This document shows positions 18,909 through 27,607 of a stretch of DNA of 64,000 nucleotides, piece by piece. Position numbers and translations under genes: made by a program. Numbering within the stretch: position 1 is the stretch's first letter; each line of letters starts with the position of its first letter. The notes under the pieces are model-generated. The model saw only the letters and a program-made list of their open reading frames with translations. It had not been told where the DNA came from and searched no databases. The DNA is from Dokdonella sp. (lineage in GTDB: Bacteria > Pseudomonadota > Gammaproteobacteria > Xanthomonadales > Rhodanobacteraceae): NCBI GenBank assembly GCA_019634795.1, contig JAHCAR010000007.1, positions 1 through 64,000 on the forward strand. The letters are read 5' to 3'.

Positions 18909-20378
18909 ATGCCGCTCAAACTCCAGCCCGGCATGTCGATCGGTGGCTACACCCTGGTCGAGCCGCTGCATGAGGGTGGCATGTCGCGCCTGTGGAGCGT
19001 GACCCATCCCGACCAGGCAATGCCTCTGCTTATGAAGCTGCCGCGCATCGACTACGGCGAAGCGGTATCTCAGGTAGTCAGCTTCGAAGTCGAGCGCATG
19101 CTGATGCCGATGATCGGCGGCGAGCACGTGCCGCGTTACGTCGCCAGCGGAGAGCACGAGGACCAGCCCTGGCTGGTCATGCAGCACGTCGCCGGCGAGA
19201 CCCTGCAGCCGCTGCTCGAAAAGCTGCCGCTCGCCGCCGCGCGCGTTGCCGCGATCGGTGCGATGACGGCGCTTGCGCTCGAGGACCTGCATCATCAGCG
19301 GGTCGTCCATCTCGATGTGAAGCCCGGCAACGTGTTGCTGCATACGAACCCGCTGGATGGTCGCGAGAGCGCGGTGTTGCTCGATTTCGGCCTCTCGCAC
19401 CATGCCGACCTTCCCGACCTGCTCGCCGAACAGTTCCATGTTCCGATGGGAACTGCGCCCTACATCGCGCCGGAACAGGTGCTCGGCGTTCGCGACGAAC
19501 CGCGCAGCGACCTGTTCGCGCTCGGCGTCACGCTTTTTCAGCTGGCTACCGGCAAGCTGCCGTTCGGCGCTCCGGCCAGCACGGCCGGAATGCGCCGACG
19601 GCTCCACGACGAACCGCCGGCGCCGCGCCAGATCAACCCAGCCATACCGCGTTGGCTGCAGGAGATCATCCTGCGCTGCCTCGAGGTCGATCCGGATCGC
19701 CGCCACGCCAGTTCGGCGCAACTTGCTTTCGATCTGCAGCATCCGGAGCAGGTACCGTTGACTGCGCGCGCAGACCGCCTCGCTCGTCATGGCTGGGCCT
19801 CACGCGCGCTCATGTGGCTGTCCGCGCTCGGCACGCGCGCGACCATCGAACGCAGGAAGACCGTGGCGACCCGGCGCGCACCGCTGATCATGACCGCCAT
19901 CGACCTCAAGCAGACCGATCGGGCACTCGACGAGGCCCTGCGCGACATGACCACGCGCATCGTGCAGACGGCTGCGGATTCGCGCCTGGCCTGCGTCACC
20001 GTACTGCGTGTCGCCCGTATCGGCATCGAGCCGACCCTCGATATCGAAGGCCGCAACCGTCACGTCAAACGCCTGATCGCGCTGCGCGACTGGGCGCGTT
20101 CGCTGCCACTCGAGGAACACCGCATCACCTTCCATGTCCTCGAATCCAGCGACGTCGCCGACGCCCTCGTCGACTACGCCCGCAGCAATCGCATCGATCA
20201 GCTCATCATGGGTGCGCGCGGCGTGACCGGCGTGCGACGCATGCTCGGCAGCGTGTCCTCGCGCGTGGTGGCCGAGGCGAACTGCACGGTTACGGTGGTC
20301 CGTGCAGGCCGGGGGGTAGCAGCAGAGGAAGCTGCCGCCGGCAACGATGCTGCCGGGTCCGGGGCCGAACCCGAATGA
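18909..20378 (+). CDS. Ser/Thr protein kinase fused to a universal stress protein domain
   Basis: A 489-residue cytosolic fusion. Residues 10-280 form a Hanks-type kinase: short glycine loop (HEGGMS, 21-26), Lys43 in LLMKLP, catalytic HLDVKPGN (135-142, with HLD instead of the usual HRD), DFG (159-161) and APE (187-189). Residues about 323-466 form a UspA domain with the nucleotide-binding signature G435-x2-G438-x9-G448-S449 intact. A low-complexity Ala/Glu tail follows. Replacement of the HRD arginine suggests that activity does not depend on activation-loop phosphorylation. It is coupled to the phosphatase gene 1 nt upstream. Function in stress sensing, perhaps through ATP level, is inference. 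Confidence 0.9.
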   Translation: MPLKLQPGMSIGGYTLVEPLHEGGMSRLWSVTHPDQAMPLLMKLPRIDYGEAVSQVVSFEVERMLMPMIGGEHVPRYVASGEHEDQPWLVMQHVAGETLQPLLEKLPLAAARVAAIGAMTALALEDLHHQRVVHLDVKPGNVLLHTNPLDGRESAVLLDFGLSHHADLPDLLAEQFHVPMGTAPYIAPEQVLGVRDEPRSDLFALGVTLFQLATGKLPFGAPASTAGMRRRLHDEPPAPRQINPAIPRWLQEIILRCLEVDPDRRHASSAQLAFDLQHPEQVPLTARADRLARHGWASRALMWLSALGTRATIERRKTVATRRAPLIMTAIDLKQTDRALDEALRDMTTRIVQTAADSRLACVTVLRVARIGIEPTLDIEGRNRHVKRLIALRDWARSLPLEEHRITFHVLESSDVADALVDYARSNRIDQLIMGARGVTGVRRMLGSVSSRVVAEANCTVTVVRAGRGVAAEEAAAGNDAAGSGAEPE

Positions 20379-20417
20379 TGTCACCCGCTGACGCGGCCCG
20401 CAGCCGCAGTCGGTGGC

Positions 20418-20654
20418 TTACTGATTGGCCGCCGCTATCTCCCCGGTGTCGTCCGGCTCGAACTTCAGCAGATCGCCGGGCTGGCAACGCAGGTACTCGC
20501 AGATGCTGGCCAGCGTTTCAAAGCGGACACCCTTGACCTTGCCCTGCTTGAGCAGGGACAGGTTGGCTTCGGTTATGCCGACGAACTCGGCCAGTTCCTT
20601 CGAGCGCACCTTGCGTTCGGCCAGCATGACATCGAGCTTGACGATGATCGGCAT
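20418..20654 (-). CDS. small XRE-family regulator (YozG-like)
   Basis: A 78-residue helix-turn-helix protein: the HTH spans about residues 15-60 (SKELAEFVGITEANLSLLKQGKVKGVRFETLASICEYLRCQPGDLL). This short Cro/CI type is regularly found next to DUF2975 membrane proteins, as it is here (the membrane gene ends 5 nt upstream). The pair is probably one operon whose regulator binds a palindrome upstream of the membrane-protein gene. What it controls besides itself is unknown. Confidence 0.88.
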   Translation of the reverse strand: MPIIVKLDVMLAERKVRSKELAEFVGITEANLSLLKQGKVKGVRFETLASICEYLRCQPGDLLKFEPDDTGEIAAANQ

Positions 20655-20659
20655 GGGGC

Positions 20660-21220
20660 TCAGACGATCTGGGCATGGTCTTCGGCGAGCGCGACGGCGC
20701 GGCCGAGCACCCTGGCGATCTGCCAGCTGATTCCGGCGAACAGCAGCAGGAAGAGGTCATCCGAACCGAAACTGATCGTCAGCCTGGCTGGACCGGGGCC
20801 GGCCGTGGTCGCGATCAGGACCACCAGGGTCGGCACCACGATGCCGCTGATCGCGGCCCAGAACACTCGGGCTGAAAAGCGGCGCATGGGCCGCACCGCC
20901 TCGACAGTGAAGTACTGCCGTCGGGCAAATGCGGCCAGGCAACGGCTGGCCTCGAACAGCGCAGCTGCCATCAGCGACACCGGGATCATCGCCAGCACGA
21001 AGATCAGCAGCGATCGCCAGCGCGCCAGACTGGCCAGATCGGCATCGGCGCCGAGCGCCGGCATCGCAGTCGACAGGATCTCCGGCCAGCCGAGCGCGAG
21101 TACGCCGGCAACTGCTGGCACGAGCGCGAGTGCGAGCACGAGGCAAACACGGGAGAGCAGCCGCGCGGGTCGATCAACCGCGTCGGCGGGCGGCGCTGGA
21201 GACGATCGGGATGCAGCCAT
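20660..21220 (-). CDS. DUF2975 membrane protein
   Basis: A 186-residue inner-membrane protein with four hydrophobic segments (about residues 23-45, 70-92, 118-138, 150-168), matching the DUF2975 family whose members always sit beside a small XRE regulator. The function of the family is unknown. The start at 21220 was chosen because the protein then begins with a short polar tail before the first span; GAGG lies about 11 nt upstream. Alternative upstream starts at 21256 and 21289 would overlap the palindrome at 21245-21265, which argues against them. Confidence 0.78.
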   Translation of the reverse strand: MAASRSSPAPPADAVDRPARLLSRVCLVLALALVPAVAGVLALGWPEILSTAMPALGADADLASLARWRSLLIFVLAMIPVSLMAAALFEASRCLAAFARRQYFTVEAVRPMRRFSARVFWAAISGIVVPTLVVLIATTAGPGPARLTISFGSDDLFLLLFAGISWQIARVLGRAVALAEDHAQIV

Positions 21221-21244
21221 GCGGGAACACCTCGCGAAGCACTT

Positions 21245-21265
21245 GATTGTCCCCATGGGACAATC
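21245..21265. promoter_or_regulatory. operator-like palindrome upstream of the DUF2975/XRE operon
   Basis: Two 9-bp arms, GATTGTCCC and GGGACAATC, are exact reverse complements around a 3-nt centre. The site lies in a markedly AT-rich stretch (21240-21300) just upstream of the DUF2975 start and on the other side faces the plus-strand gene at 21330. The XRE protein encoded in the operon is the obvious candidate to bind it. A minus-strand promoter (TTGAAT then TAGATT about 16 bases on) would place the palindrome at or just after the -10 box. Confidence 0.65.
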
Positions 21266-21329
21266 TATTATTGTTTTACGATAATTCAATGTTGTTTAGA
21301 GTCTACCCTATTCCGACGTTCGACAACAC

Positions 21330-22112
21330 ATGACCGCCTCGACAACACCCTACCCGCGCCTTTCCATGCATCGCTGCGCGCAGCCCCGATGGCGGCTCTC
21401 GGGGTGGCTGCTCGCGGACCGTGTTCTGGAACAGCGGCGATACCGGAGCGGCATCGCCGTGCTCGGTGTGTGCTGTCTGCATCTGCTGTTCTTTCTCGCC
21501 CTGCAGACATTGCTCCGACCGGAACAAGGCTTGCCGCCCGAGTCAGCCGCAATCCAGGCTCGCCTGATCGATGACTCGATCGCCCCGACCGCGGCACCGG
21601 TGTTGCCGGTGCCTGCCCCGGATCAGGAAACGTCGCCGGCGCGGCGACCAATCGGCCCGAAGGAGTCGCGACCACGGCACGCCGAGGCCATGACGGCAGG
21701 GCTGGACCGCGGTGGTGCCGCGCCACCGCGGCGCGCGCGCAAGCCCGACCTGTTCGATCCTGCAGGAAGGGTGGTCCTGCCAACGCCCGAGCCTGCAGAG
21801 CCGACCGACCCATTCTCGACGACAAGGCGGACGCCTGAGTTCGCGGCCAATCCGCTTGATCACCTCGATGCACTGCCGTCTCGAAGCACACGCTTCAATC
21901 GCCGCTGGGTACCCGAAGGCGAAACCCTGGGCGGCGCTTTCGTACGCAAGGCTACCTTTGAAAAGCATTGGGACACCCGCGGCGGCAACCGCATCCAGTG
22001 CGCCGTCGTGGTGATCATTCCCGCCTGCCTGTGGGGCTGGATACCTCGCATGCCGATCGAGGAACTGCAGGCGATGCGCGCCGATCCACCGATACCGCGC
22101 CTTCGGCCCTGA
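21330..22112 (+). CDS. single-span membrane protein of unknown function
   Basis: A 260-residue protein not recognised as any family. It has a cytosolic Arg-rich N-terminus, one membrane span (about residues 41-60, SGIAVLGVCCLHLLFFLALQ), a Pro/Arg-rich extended middle (residues 70-170) and a conserved-looking C-terminal part (GETLGGAFVRKATFEKHW and IQCAVVVIIPACLWGWIP). This layout recalls TonB-like or energy-transducing proteins, but the TonB C-terminal motif is missing. A second ATG lies 36 nt downstream. No strong ribosome binding site is seen. It is divergent from the DUF2975/XRE operon. Confidence 0.6.
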   Translation: MTASTTPYPRLSMHRCAQPRWRLSGWLLADRVLEQRRYRSGIAVLGVCCLHLLFFLALQTLLRPEQGLPPESAAIQARLIDDSIAPTAAPVLPVPAPDQETSPARRPIGPKESRPRHAEAMTAGLDRGGAAPPRRARKPDLFDPAGRVVLPTPEPAEPTDPFSTTRRTPEFAANPLDHLDALPSRSTRFNRRWVPEGETLGGAFVRKATFEKHWDTRGGNRIQCAVVVIIPACLWGWIPRMPIEELQAMRADPPIPRLRP

Positions 22113-22127
22113 ATGCGAGAAGGCCGG

Positions 22128-23339
22128 TCAGGGATCAAATCCGTTGGCAAAAATGATGCGGTCGACTACCCCGGCGAACAGATCCACCGTGCTCGCCGGA
22201 GAACTGGCGACAATGAAGTCGAGGCGACCATCGCCGGAGACGTCCCCGAGACCGACGGCATCGAAGCCGAACTGACCGCCGGGCCGGGTGCCGTTCATGC
22301 GGGTCAGGAAACTCAGATCCGCACCACTGAAGATGCCGACCCGGCCACCCTGGCTCACACCGCCGCCTCCGTAGGTGTATGCACCGACGATGATGTCGGC
22401 ATGGCCGTCGCCATCTACGTCACCGGCACCTCGACCGGGGCCGAGGCCCTCACCGGGCGTGCCGGCAATCCGGTGGATGCGAAGACCCGTTGCACCCGAG
22501 AATACGTAGGCCGCACCGTTGGCACCGGTTTCGTTGTAGGCGCCGACATAGATGTCGGTCGTTCCGTCGGCATCGACGTCGCCGGCGTCGGCCACGAAGA
22601 AGTCGCCGAAACGGCCACCGGCACTCTGGGCGCTGAGGGTGTGCAGCAGTGCACCGCTGGCGCCCGAATAGGCATAGACCTTGCCAACGCCATCGTTCGG
22701 CGCACCGACGACATAGTCGCGCATCTGATCGCCATCGATGTCGGCGATGCTGCTCACGCCCGAACCAAACTGGCTGCCGGTCGCGCCTGTCTGCGTGCGC
22801 AGCACGCTGCCGTCGCTGCCCGATTGTACGTACACCGCGCCGTTGCCGCCCGGCGCACCAACCAGCAACTCGTCAGTCAGGTCGCCGTTGAGATCGGGCA
22901 AGGCTGACACCGCGTAGCCATACTGGCTTGCGCCGCTTGGCACTGGAAGAACCAGCACTACCTGCCCGTCGAGGCCCGACAGTACACGCGCGGCACCACC
23001 GCCAGCCGCGTTCGGCGCACCGGCGATGACCTCGCTGCGAAAGTCGCCATCAAGATCGCCGGCGTCGCCGATCGACCAGCCGAAGCCGGCGATGCCCGGC
23101 ATGGCCGTCCACAACGGCGTCGCCGACTGCGTCGAGTAGCCGACCACCCGGTTGCCGCCTGGCGCACCAGCGACGAAATCACGGCGACCGTCGCCGTCCA
23201 GATCCACCACCTCGGCGACCGCCCATCCCATGTTGCAGCAGTTGGTGTAACTACGCACCAGGTTCGCCATCGGCTGGGCCTGTGCCGTTCCCGCGAACAA
23301 CAACGTGCACCAGGGCACAAACCCGCGACGACTACTCAT
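22128..23339 (-). CDS. secreted FG-GAP beta-propeller protein, short copy
   Basis: A 403-residue exported protein with a signal peptide (about residues 1-22, ending AQA-Q) followed by seven FG-GAP/integrin-alpha-type repeats with Ca-binding DxDxDG loops (DLDGDGRRD, DLDGD, DIDGDQ, DVDADG, DVDGDG, DVSGDG). It ends in the short tail RIIFANGFDP. The repeat region is a close copy of the gene immediately upstream, with many silent base differences, so it is a tandem duplication. Its ATG overlaps the stop of that gene by 8 nt. Function unknown; FG-GAP propellers usually mediate binding at the cell surface. Confidence 0.88.
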   Translation of the reverse strand: MSSRRGFVPWCTLLFAGTAQAQPMANLVRSYTNCCNMGWAVAEVVDLDGDGRRDFVAGAPGGNRVVGYSTQSATPLWTAMPGIAGFGWSIGDAGDLDGDFRSEVIAGAPNAAGGGAARVLSGLDGQVVLVLPVPSGASQYGYAVSALPDLNGDLTDELLVGAPGGNGAVYVQSGSDGSVLRTQTGATGSQFGSGVSSIADIDGDQMRDYVVGAPNDGVGKVYAYSGASGALLHTLSAQSAGGRFGDFFVADAGDVDADGTTDIYVGAYNETGANGAAYVFSGATGLRIHRIAGTPGEGLGPGRGAGDVDGDGHADIIVGAYTYGGGGVSQGGRVGIFSGADLSFLTRMNGTRPGGQFGFDAVGLGDVSGDGRLDFIVASSPASTVDLFAGVVDRIIFANGFDP

Positions 23340-25554
23340 GTGCCTGTTGCTGCGCTGGGGCCACGGGGGCGCGGACGATCTGGAACTCGAACACGGCGGT
23401 CGACTCCTTGCGGCGCAGATTGATCCGATCGGTGTCCCCGAACGCCAGCGTGTCGGGGATGCCAAGGTCATACAGCACAATCGTTCCATTGGCTTCCCGG
23501 GTCACCGATCCCAGGCGGCCCGTCTCGTCGGGATTGATCCACAGCAGCATCGTCTCGGTTCCGGCCACACACGATGTTCCGCAGCGTGAGAGAAGGACTT
23601 CCGTGAGCAACTGGCAACCGCCGACGTCGGCATCGACGCATTGCAGCCGATACAGCCGCGCGCCAGCCTGAGGCGTCGCGATGCCGAACGGCGCCGCGCT
23701 TCCCGAGGCGTCGACTACACGGAAACCGCTCGGCGCGGCCAGACTCGAGAGCGCCACGCGCACGACCGCTTCATCATGTTGGCTCGCCGAGTCCCTGCTG
23801 CCGATCAATACCCAGTCGCCCGAGTAGTCGACCGGCGCAACCAGCGGCAACCCGCGCAGCGTGCCGACGATGTGATGACTGCGCTGGTCGGGCTGGCCCG
23901 GGTTGTCGATGAAGGTGCCGTCACGCGGCGAGCGGAACTCGATGCGGATGTTGCGCCCGGTGAATACCGGTGTTCCGTTGGTTCCGACGACCGGGTTCGA
24001 ATAGTCCGAACGCCCAGTGAAGGTGAACGTCGGTGAATCGAGCGTGGCGAAGATGCCCGTCTGCACGAGTTGCTCCTGGCTCGAGTAGATCAGATCGCCC
24101 TGGAAGAACACGACCCGGGCCGCACCATTTTCCTGGAACTGCCACTCGCCGTTGGCAACAGGTCGATCAACATCGAAGTTGAGGTCGAACGAGATACCAC
24201 CGAAGTTGCTGGTCGGTGAAATCCAGCCGCCCACCGCGGGCTTGATCGGGAACTTGAATTGAAGACCACCAGTCGTAGCTTGCGCATTCACCACACCGGC
24301 AAAAAGATCCACCGTGCTGGCCGGGGAACTGGCTACAATGAAGTCGAGACGCCCGTCGCCGGTGACGTCACCGAGACCGACGGCATCGAATCCGAACTGG
24401 CCGCCGGGCCGGGTGCCGTTCATGCGGGTCAGGAAGCTGAGGTCGGCGCCGCTGAAGATGCCGATCCGCCCGCCCTGGCTCACACCGCCACCGCCATAGG
24501 TGTAGGCACCGACGATGATGTCGGCATGCCCATCACCATCGACATCACCGGCACTTCGGCCCGGACCGAGGCCCTCTCCGGTCGTTCCGGCGATTCTATG
24601 GATGCGCAGACCCGTTGCGCCCGAGAATACGTAGGCAGCGCCGTTGGCGCCGGTTTCATTGTACGCGCCGACATAGATGTCGGTCGTTCCGTCGGCATCA
24701 ACGTCACCGGCATCGGCCACGAAGAAGTCGCCGAAGCGGCTACCGGCGCTCTGCGCGCTGAGCGTGTGCAGTAGCGCCCCGCTCGCCCCCGAATAGACGT
24801 AGGCTCGACCGGGACCATCGTTCGGCGCGCCAACCACGTAGTCGCGTATCTCATCACCATCGATGTCGGCAATGCTGCTCACACCCGAACCAAACTGGCT
24901 ACCAGCCGTACCTGTCTGAGTGCGCAGCACGCTGCCGTCGCTGCCCGATTGCACGTACACCGCGCCATTGCCGCCCGGCGCCCCGACCAGCAGTTCGCCG
25001 ATCAGGTCGCCATTGAGATCGGGCAACGATGACACCGCATAGCCGTACTGGCTGGCACCAGACGGACGCGGCAAGACCAGGCTCACCTGGCCGTCGAGGC
25101 CGGACAGCACGCGCGCGGCGCCGCCGCTGGCAGCGTTGGGAGCGCCCGCGATGATCTCGCTGCGCAGGTCGCCATCACGGTCGCCGGCATCACCGATCGA
25201 CCAGCCGAAGCTGCCGATGCCTGGCGTGGCCGTCCACAACGGCGTCGCTGACTGCGTCGAGTAGGCCACAACCTGACCACCATTCGGGGCGCCGGCGACA
25301 AAATCACGGCGACCGTCCCCATCCAGGTCGGCCACGTCGGCGACACCCCAGCCCATGTTGCAACAGCCCGTGTAGCTGCGCACCAGATCGGCGGCAGGTT
25401 GCGCATGGGCCACGGCCGACAAGGCGGCAACTGCTGGCAGCAAGAAGCGCGATGTCGCAAACCATGCCGTTCCTTTTCCGCTCTCAGCTCGAACAGCAGG
25501 GGCCAAGCGACTGCCGAACCTGGCCGACAAGAACGACTCAGTTGACTGCTTCAT
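23332..25554 (-). CDS. secreted FG-GAP beta-propeller protein, long copy with extra C-terminal domain
   Basis: A 740-residue paralogue of the downstream gene. Residues 1-50 hold an unusually long signal region (hydrophobic core SRFLLPAVAALSAVAHA-Q), about 52-430 the FG-GAP propeller, and 431-740 a beta-rich domain not found in the short copy and not recognised. The two proteins are nearly identical up to STVDLFAGVV, after which the short copy ends with the GFD tail while this one continues. The ATG at 25554 has GGAG about 10 nt upstream and overlaps the preceding cytochrome c gene by 17 nt. Six cysteines in the extra domain (ECV..GCQ..RCGTSC region) may form disulphides. Confidence 0.87.
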   Translation of the reverse strand: MKQSTESFLSARFGSRLAPAVRAESGKGTAWFATSRFLLPAVAALSAVAHAQPAADLVRSYTGCCNMGWGVADVADLDGDGRRDFVAGAPNGGQVVAYSTQSATPLWTATPGIGSFGWSIGDAGDRDGDLRSEIIAGAPNAASGGAARVLSGLDGQVSLVLPRPSGASQYGYAVSSLPDLNGDLIGELLVGAPGGNGAVYVQSGSDGSVLRTQTGTAGSQFGSGVSSIADIDGDEIRDYVVGAPNDGPGRAYVYSGASGALLHTLSAQSAGSRFGDFFVADAGDVDADGTTDIYVGAYNETGANGAAYVFSGATGLRIHRIAGTTGEGLGPGRSAGDVDGDGHADIIVGAYTYGGGGVSQGGRIGIFSGADLSFLTRMNGTRPGGQFGFDAVGLGDVTGDGRLDFIVASSPASTVDLFAGVVNAQATTGGLQFKFPIKPAVGGWISPTSNFGGISFDLNFDVDRPVANGEWQFQENGAARVVFFQGDLIYSSQEQLVQTGIFATLDSPTFTFTGRSDYSNPVVGTNGTPVFTGRNIRIEFRSPRDGTFIDNPGQPDQRSHHIVGTLRGLPLVAPVDYSGDWVLIGSRDSASQHDEAVVRVALSSLAAPSGFRVVDASGSAAPFGIATPQAGARLYRLQCVDADVGGCQLLTEVLLSRCGTSCVAGTETMLLWINPDETGRLGSVTREANGTIVLYDLGIPDTLAFGDTDRINLRRKESTAVFEFQIVRAPVAPAQQQAHE

Positions 25555-25930
25555 CGTTGTTTTCTCCGGAAGTTATAGTTTGCCCTGGTGCGAATCGCTG
25601 GCGCAGGTAGCGGACCCAGATATTGATCCGAGCGTCGTCGTATCGATCTCCCCAAGCCGGCATCGCCGCGCTCAGTCCCGCCGCCGCGCCCCCGCGTTTG
25701 ATTACGTCGAAGGCGCCCTGATCGACGCCTTCGCCGATCCAGAATCGTGGATCGCTGAAATTCGCCGGCGGCGGACCCATGGCCAACGCGGCCTGGCCGT
25801 CGCCGGCTCCGGATGCGCCATGGCAGTTGGCACAGAAGGCTTGATAATCTGCCTCGATGTTCCAGTCGCCAGCAGACATGGTGCTTGCTCCGAGTACGCT
25901 CGAAAGAAGGATCCGTTTGGGCAGAATCAT
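25538..25930 (-). CDS. small exported c-type cytochrome
   Basis: A 130-residue mono-heme cytochrome c with a signal-like N-terminus (MILPKRILLSSVLGASTMSA) and one heme site, CANCH, followed by GASGAGDGQAALAMGPPPANFSDP, typical of cytochrome class I/CcoP-like proteins. The axial Met is likely in AAMPAWGD. It is the first gene of a three-gene overlap chain: its 3' end overlaps the long FG-GAP gene by 17 nt. Why a cytochrome is coupled to FG-GAP proteins is unclear; an electron-transfer step in a secreted enzyme complex is one possibility. Confidence 0.85.
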   Translation of the reverse strand: MILPKRILLSSVLGASTMSAGDWNIEADYQAFCANCHGASGAGDGQAALAMGPPPANFSDPRFWIGEGVDQGAFDVIKRGGAAAGLSAAMPAWGDRYDDARINIWVRYLRQRFAPGQTITSGENNDEAVN

Positions 25931-26137
25931 GTTGCGGGGGAACTCCTCCGACAGGACGGACAGGCGTGGTTCCGTCGAGATGCGAAAGTTCGACGCGATC
26001 GATCGGGAGTCTGGGTGAGGGCCTCGGCCGTTGCCTGAAGTCGCACTGAAGTGGCGCTGCAAGATCGATGAAAATCCGCCACTTGCCACAATTCGGCGTT
26101 GCCCGGAGCGAGCAAGGCATGGTCATCCTCATCGCGT

Positions 26138-27607
26138 TCAGTTCGCGTCGAAGCCATCCTGGAAGATCGCATCGAAATTGGCCGAGGCCACGTAGAAGTC
26201 GCCGAGCGGGCGATTCCGATAGTCGGGCCACGCCATGTAGGCGTGGCCCCCCGCGGCCGCCATGCCAACGTAATCGCCCTGGAACGTGCTGGTCGTGGTA
26301 CTGGCCGCTCCGCTCAAGGTGACCGGCGCCTGCCAGACGCTGCCATCGGCGGAGCGTCGCAGGACCACATCGGCCAGCATGCGGTTTGGATCGCGGGCAG
26401 TATCCTTAAAGGCGACCAGCAGTTCGCCGGTCTGAGCATCGACGTCGGCCCAGGAAAAAAACTGATCGCCGGCGACCGCATCGAGCCCGGGAACGCGTTC
26501 GGGTGTCGACCAGGTCAGGCCGAGGTCATCGCTGTGCGAGATGTAGACGCCGCTGCGGCAGGTGTTGGCGGCGCTGCAGACCTTTGAACAGTTGAATGGC
26601 ACACCGGGAAGATAGTCGTTCCAGGACACCCACATCGACCGACCGAGCGGATGCGCGGCAAGCCGCAATCCGAGCGAGGTCTGGACATGCGCGCCCGGCG
26701 CATTGCAGGCGCCAGCCGGCTGGATGTTGAATGCCGAGCGATTGAGCGCGATCTGCGCCGGGGCCTGCCAACTGTCACCTTGATCGGTCGAGCGCTGCAC
26801 CTGGATGTTGAGCCGGGTCACACCGTCGGCAAATCCCTGGTTGAAACTGAGCAGAACCGTGCCGTCCTCGGCCGTGGCCAGGTCGAGGCCGGCCACGCCC
26901 AGCGACGGAATGGTGATCGGGCCGGTCCAGCTCAGGCCCTGGTTGCTCGAACGGGCGAAGAACATCGGCCCCGGCGGCAGCTTCCAGGCGACATAGACAT
27001 TGCCGAAGTAGGGACTTCCGGGGTGGTCATCGACGGCGATGGCCACTTTGTCGTCACGTGCGTCACGCGGCACAGCATCGTTGGTGAGCCGAACCATCGG
27101 CGTCCAGGTAAGTCCGCCATCGAGCGATCGATGCACGTCGATTCCCAGGTTGGTGTTGGTGAACGAATCGACAGGAATATGGGCGAGATAGGCGATGCCC
27201 TGTGCGTCGATGGCCAGCATCGGGTCGGCTTCGAAGACGGCGCCGGCGGCCTGGGGGATGTTGCCCAGGGTCCAATTCAGGCCGCCATCGAACGTGGCGG
27301 CGGTATCGATGCCCTTGTTGCTCGCGTCGCCCATGATCGCGGCGACCGCGTGCAAAGGATTGTTGCCCTGCACAGCCATGCTCGTCTCGCGTGCGTTGTG
27401 CGGGCCGCTGGTCAGCATTTGCTCGGTGACCAATGCGCCCGAGGCGCTGCCCTGCGGGTTTACTCGGGCTGACGCGGCATGATTGCCGACACCCGATGCC
27501 AGGTGCTCCGGCCATCCGGACTGCCGGTTCTCGAGACGGGTACATGCACTCCCGGCAAGGCATGCGCACAATGAAAGAATCAACGCACTTGTTCGCTTCA
27601 CCAACAT
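26138..27607 (-). CDS. secreted BNR (Asp-box) beta-propeller protein
   Basis: A 489-residue exported protein. The N-terminus (MLVKRTSALILSLCACLAGSACTR) is a signal peptide that may be a lipoprotein signal, although the lipobox is not canonical. Asp-box repeats appear as SLDGGLTW, SSNQGLSW, STDQGDSW and SDDLGLTW, typical of sialidase-like six-bladed propellers; the catalytic sialidase arginine triad cannot be assigned. The last residues are AIFQDGFDAN, the same type of GFD tail seen in the short FG-GAP protein. GGGGAGGAAA precedes the ATG. It is downstream of a CadC-like regulator and upstream of the cytochrome/FG-GAP genes, all on the same strand. Confidence 0.83.
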   Translation of the reverse strand: MLVKRTSALILSLCACLAGSACTRLENRQSGWPEHLASGVGNHAASARVNPQGSASGALVTEQMLTSGPHNARETSMAVQGNNPLHAVAAIMGDASNKGIDTAATFDGGLNWTLGNIPQAAGAVFEADPMLAIDAQGIAYLAHIPVDSFTNTNLGIDVHRSLDGGLTWTPMVRLTNDAVPRDARDDKVAIAVDDHPGSPYFGNVYVAWKLPPGPMFFARSSNQGLSWTGPITIPSLGVAGLDLATAEDGTVLLSFNQGFADGVTRLNIQVQRSTDQGDSWQAPAQIALNRSAFNIQPAGACNAPGAHVQTSLGLRLAAHPLGRSMWVSWNDYLPGVPFNCSKVCSAANTCRSGVYISHSDDLGLTWSTPERVPGLDAVAGDQFFSWADVDAQTGELLVAFKDTARDPNRMLADVVLRRSADGSVWQAPVTLSGAASTTTSTFQGDYVGMAAAGGHAYMAWPDYRNRPLGDFYVASANFDAIFQDGFDAN

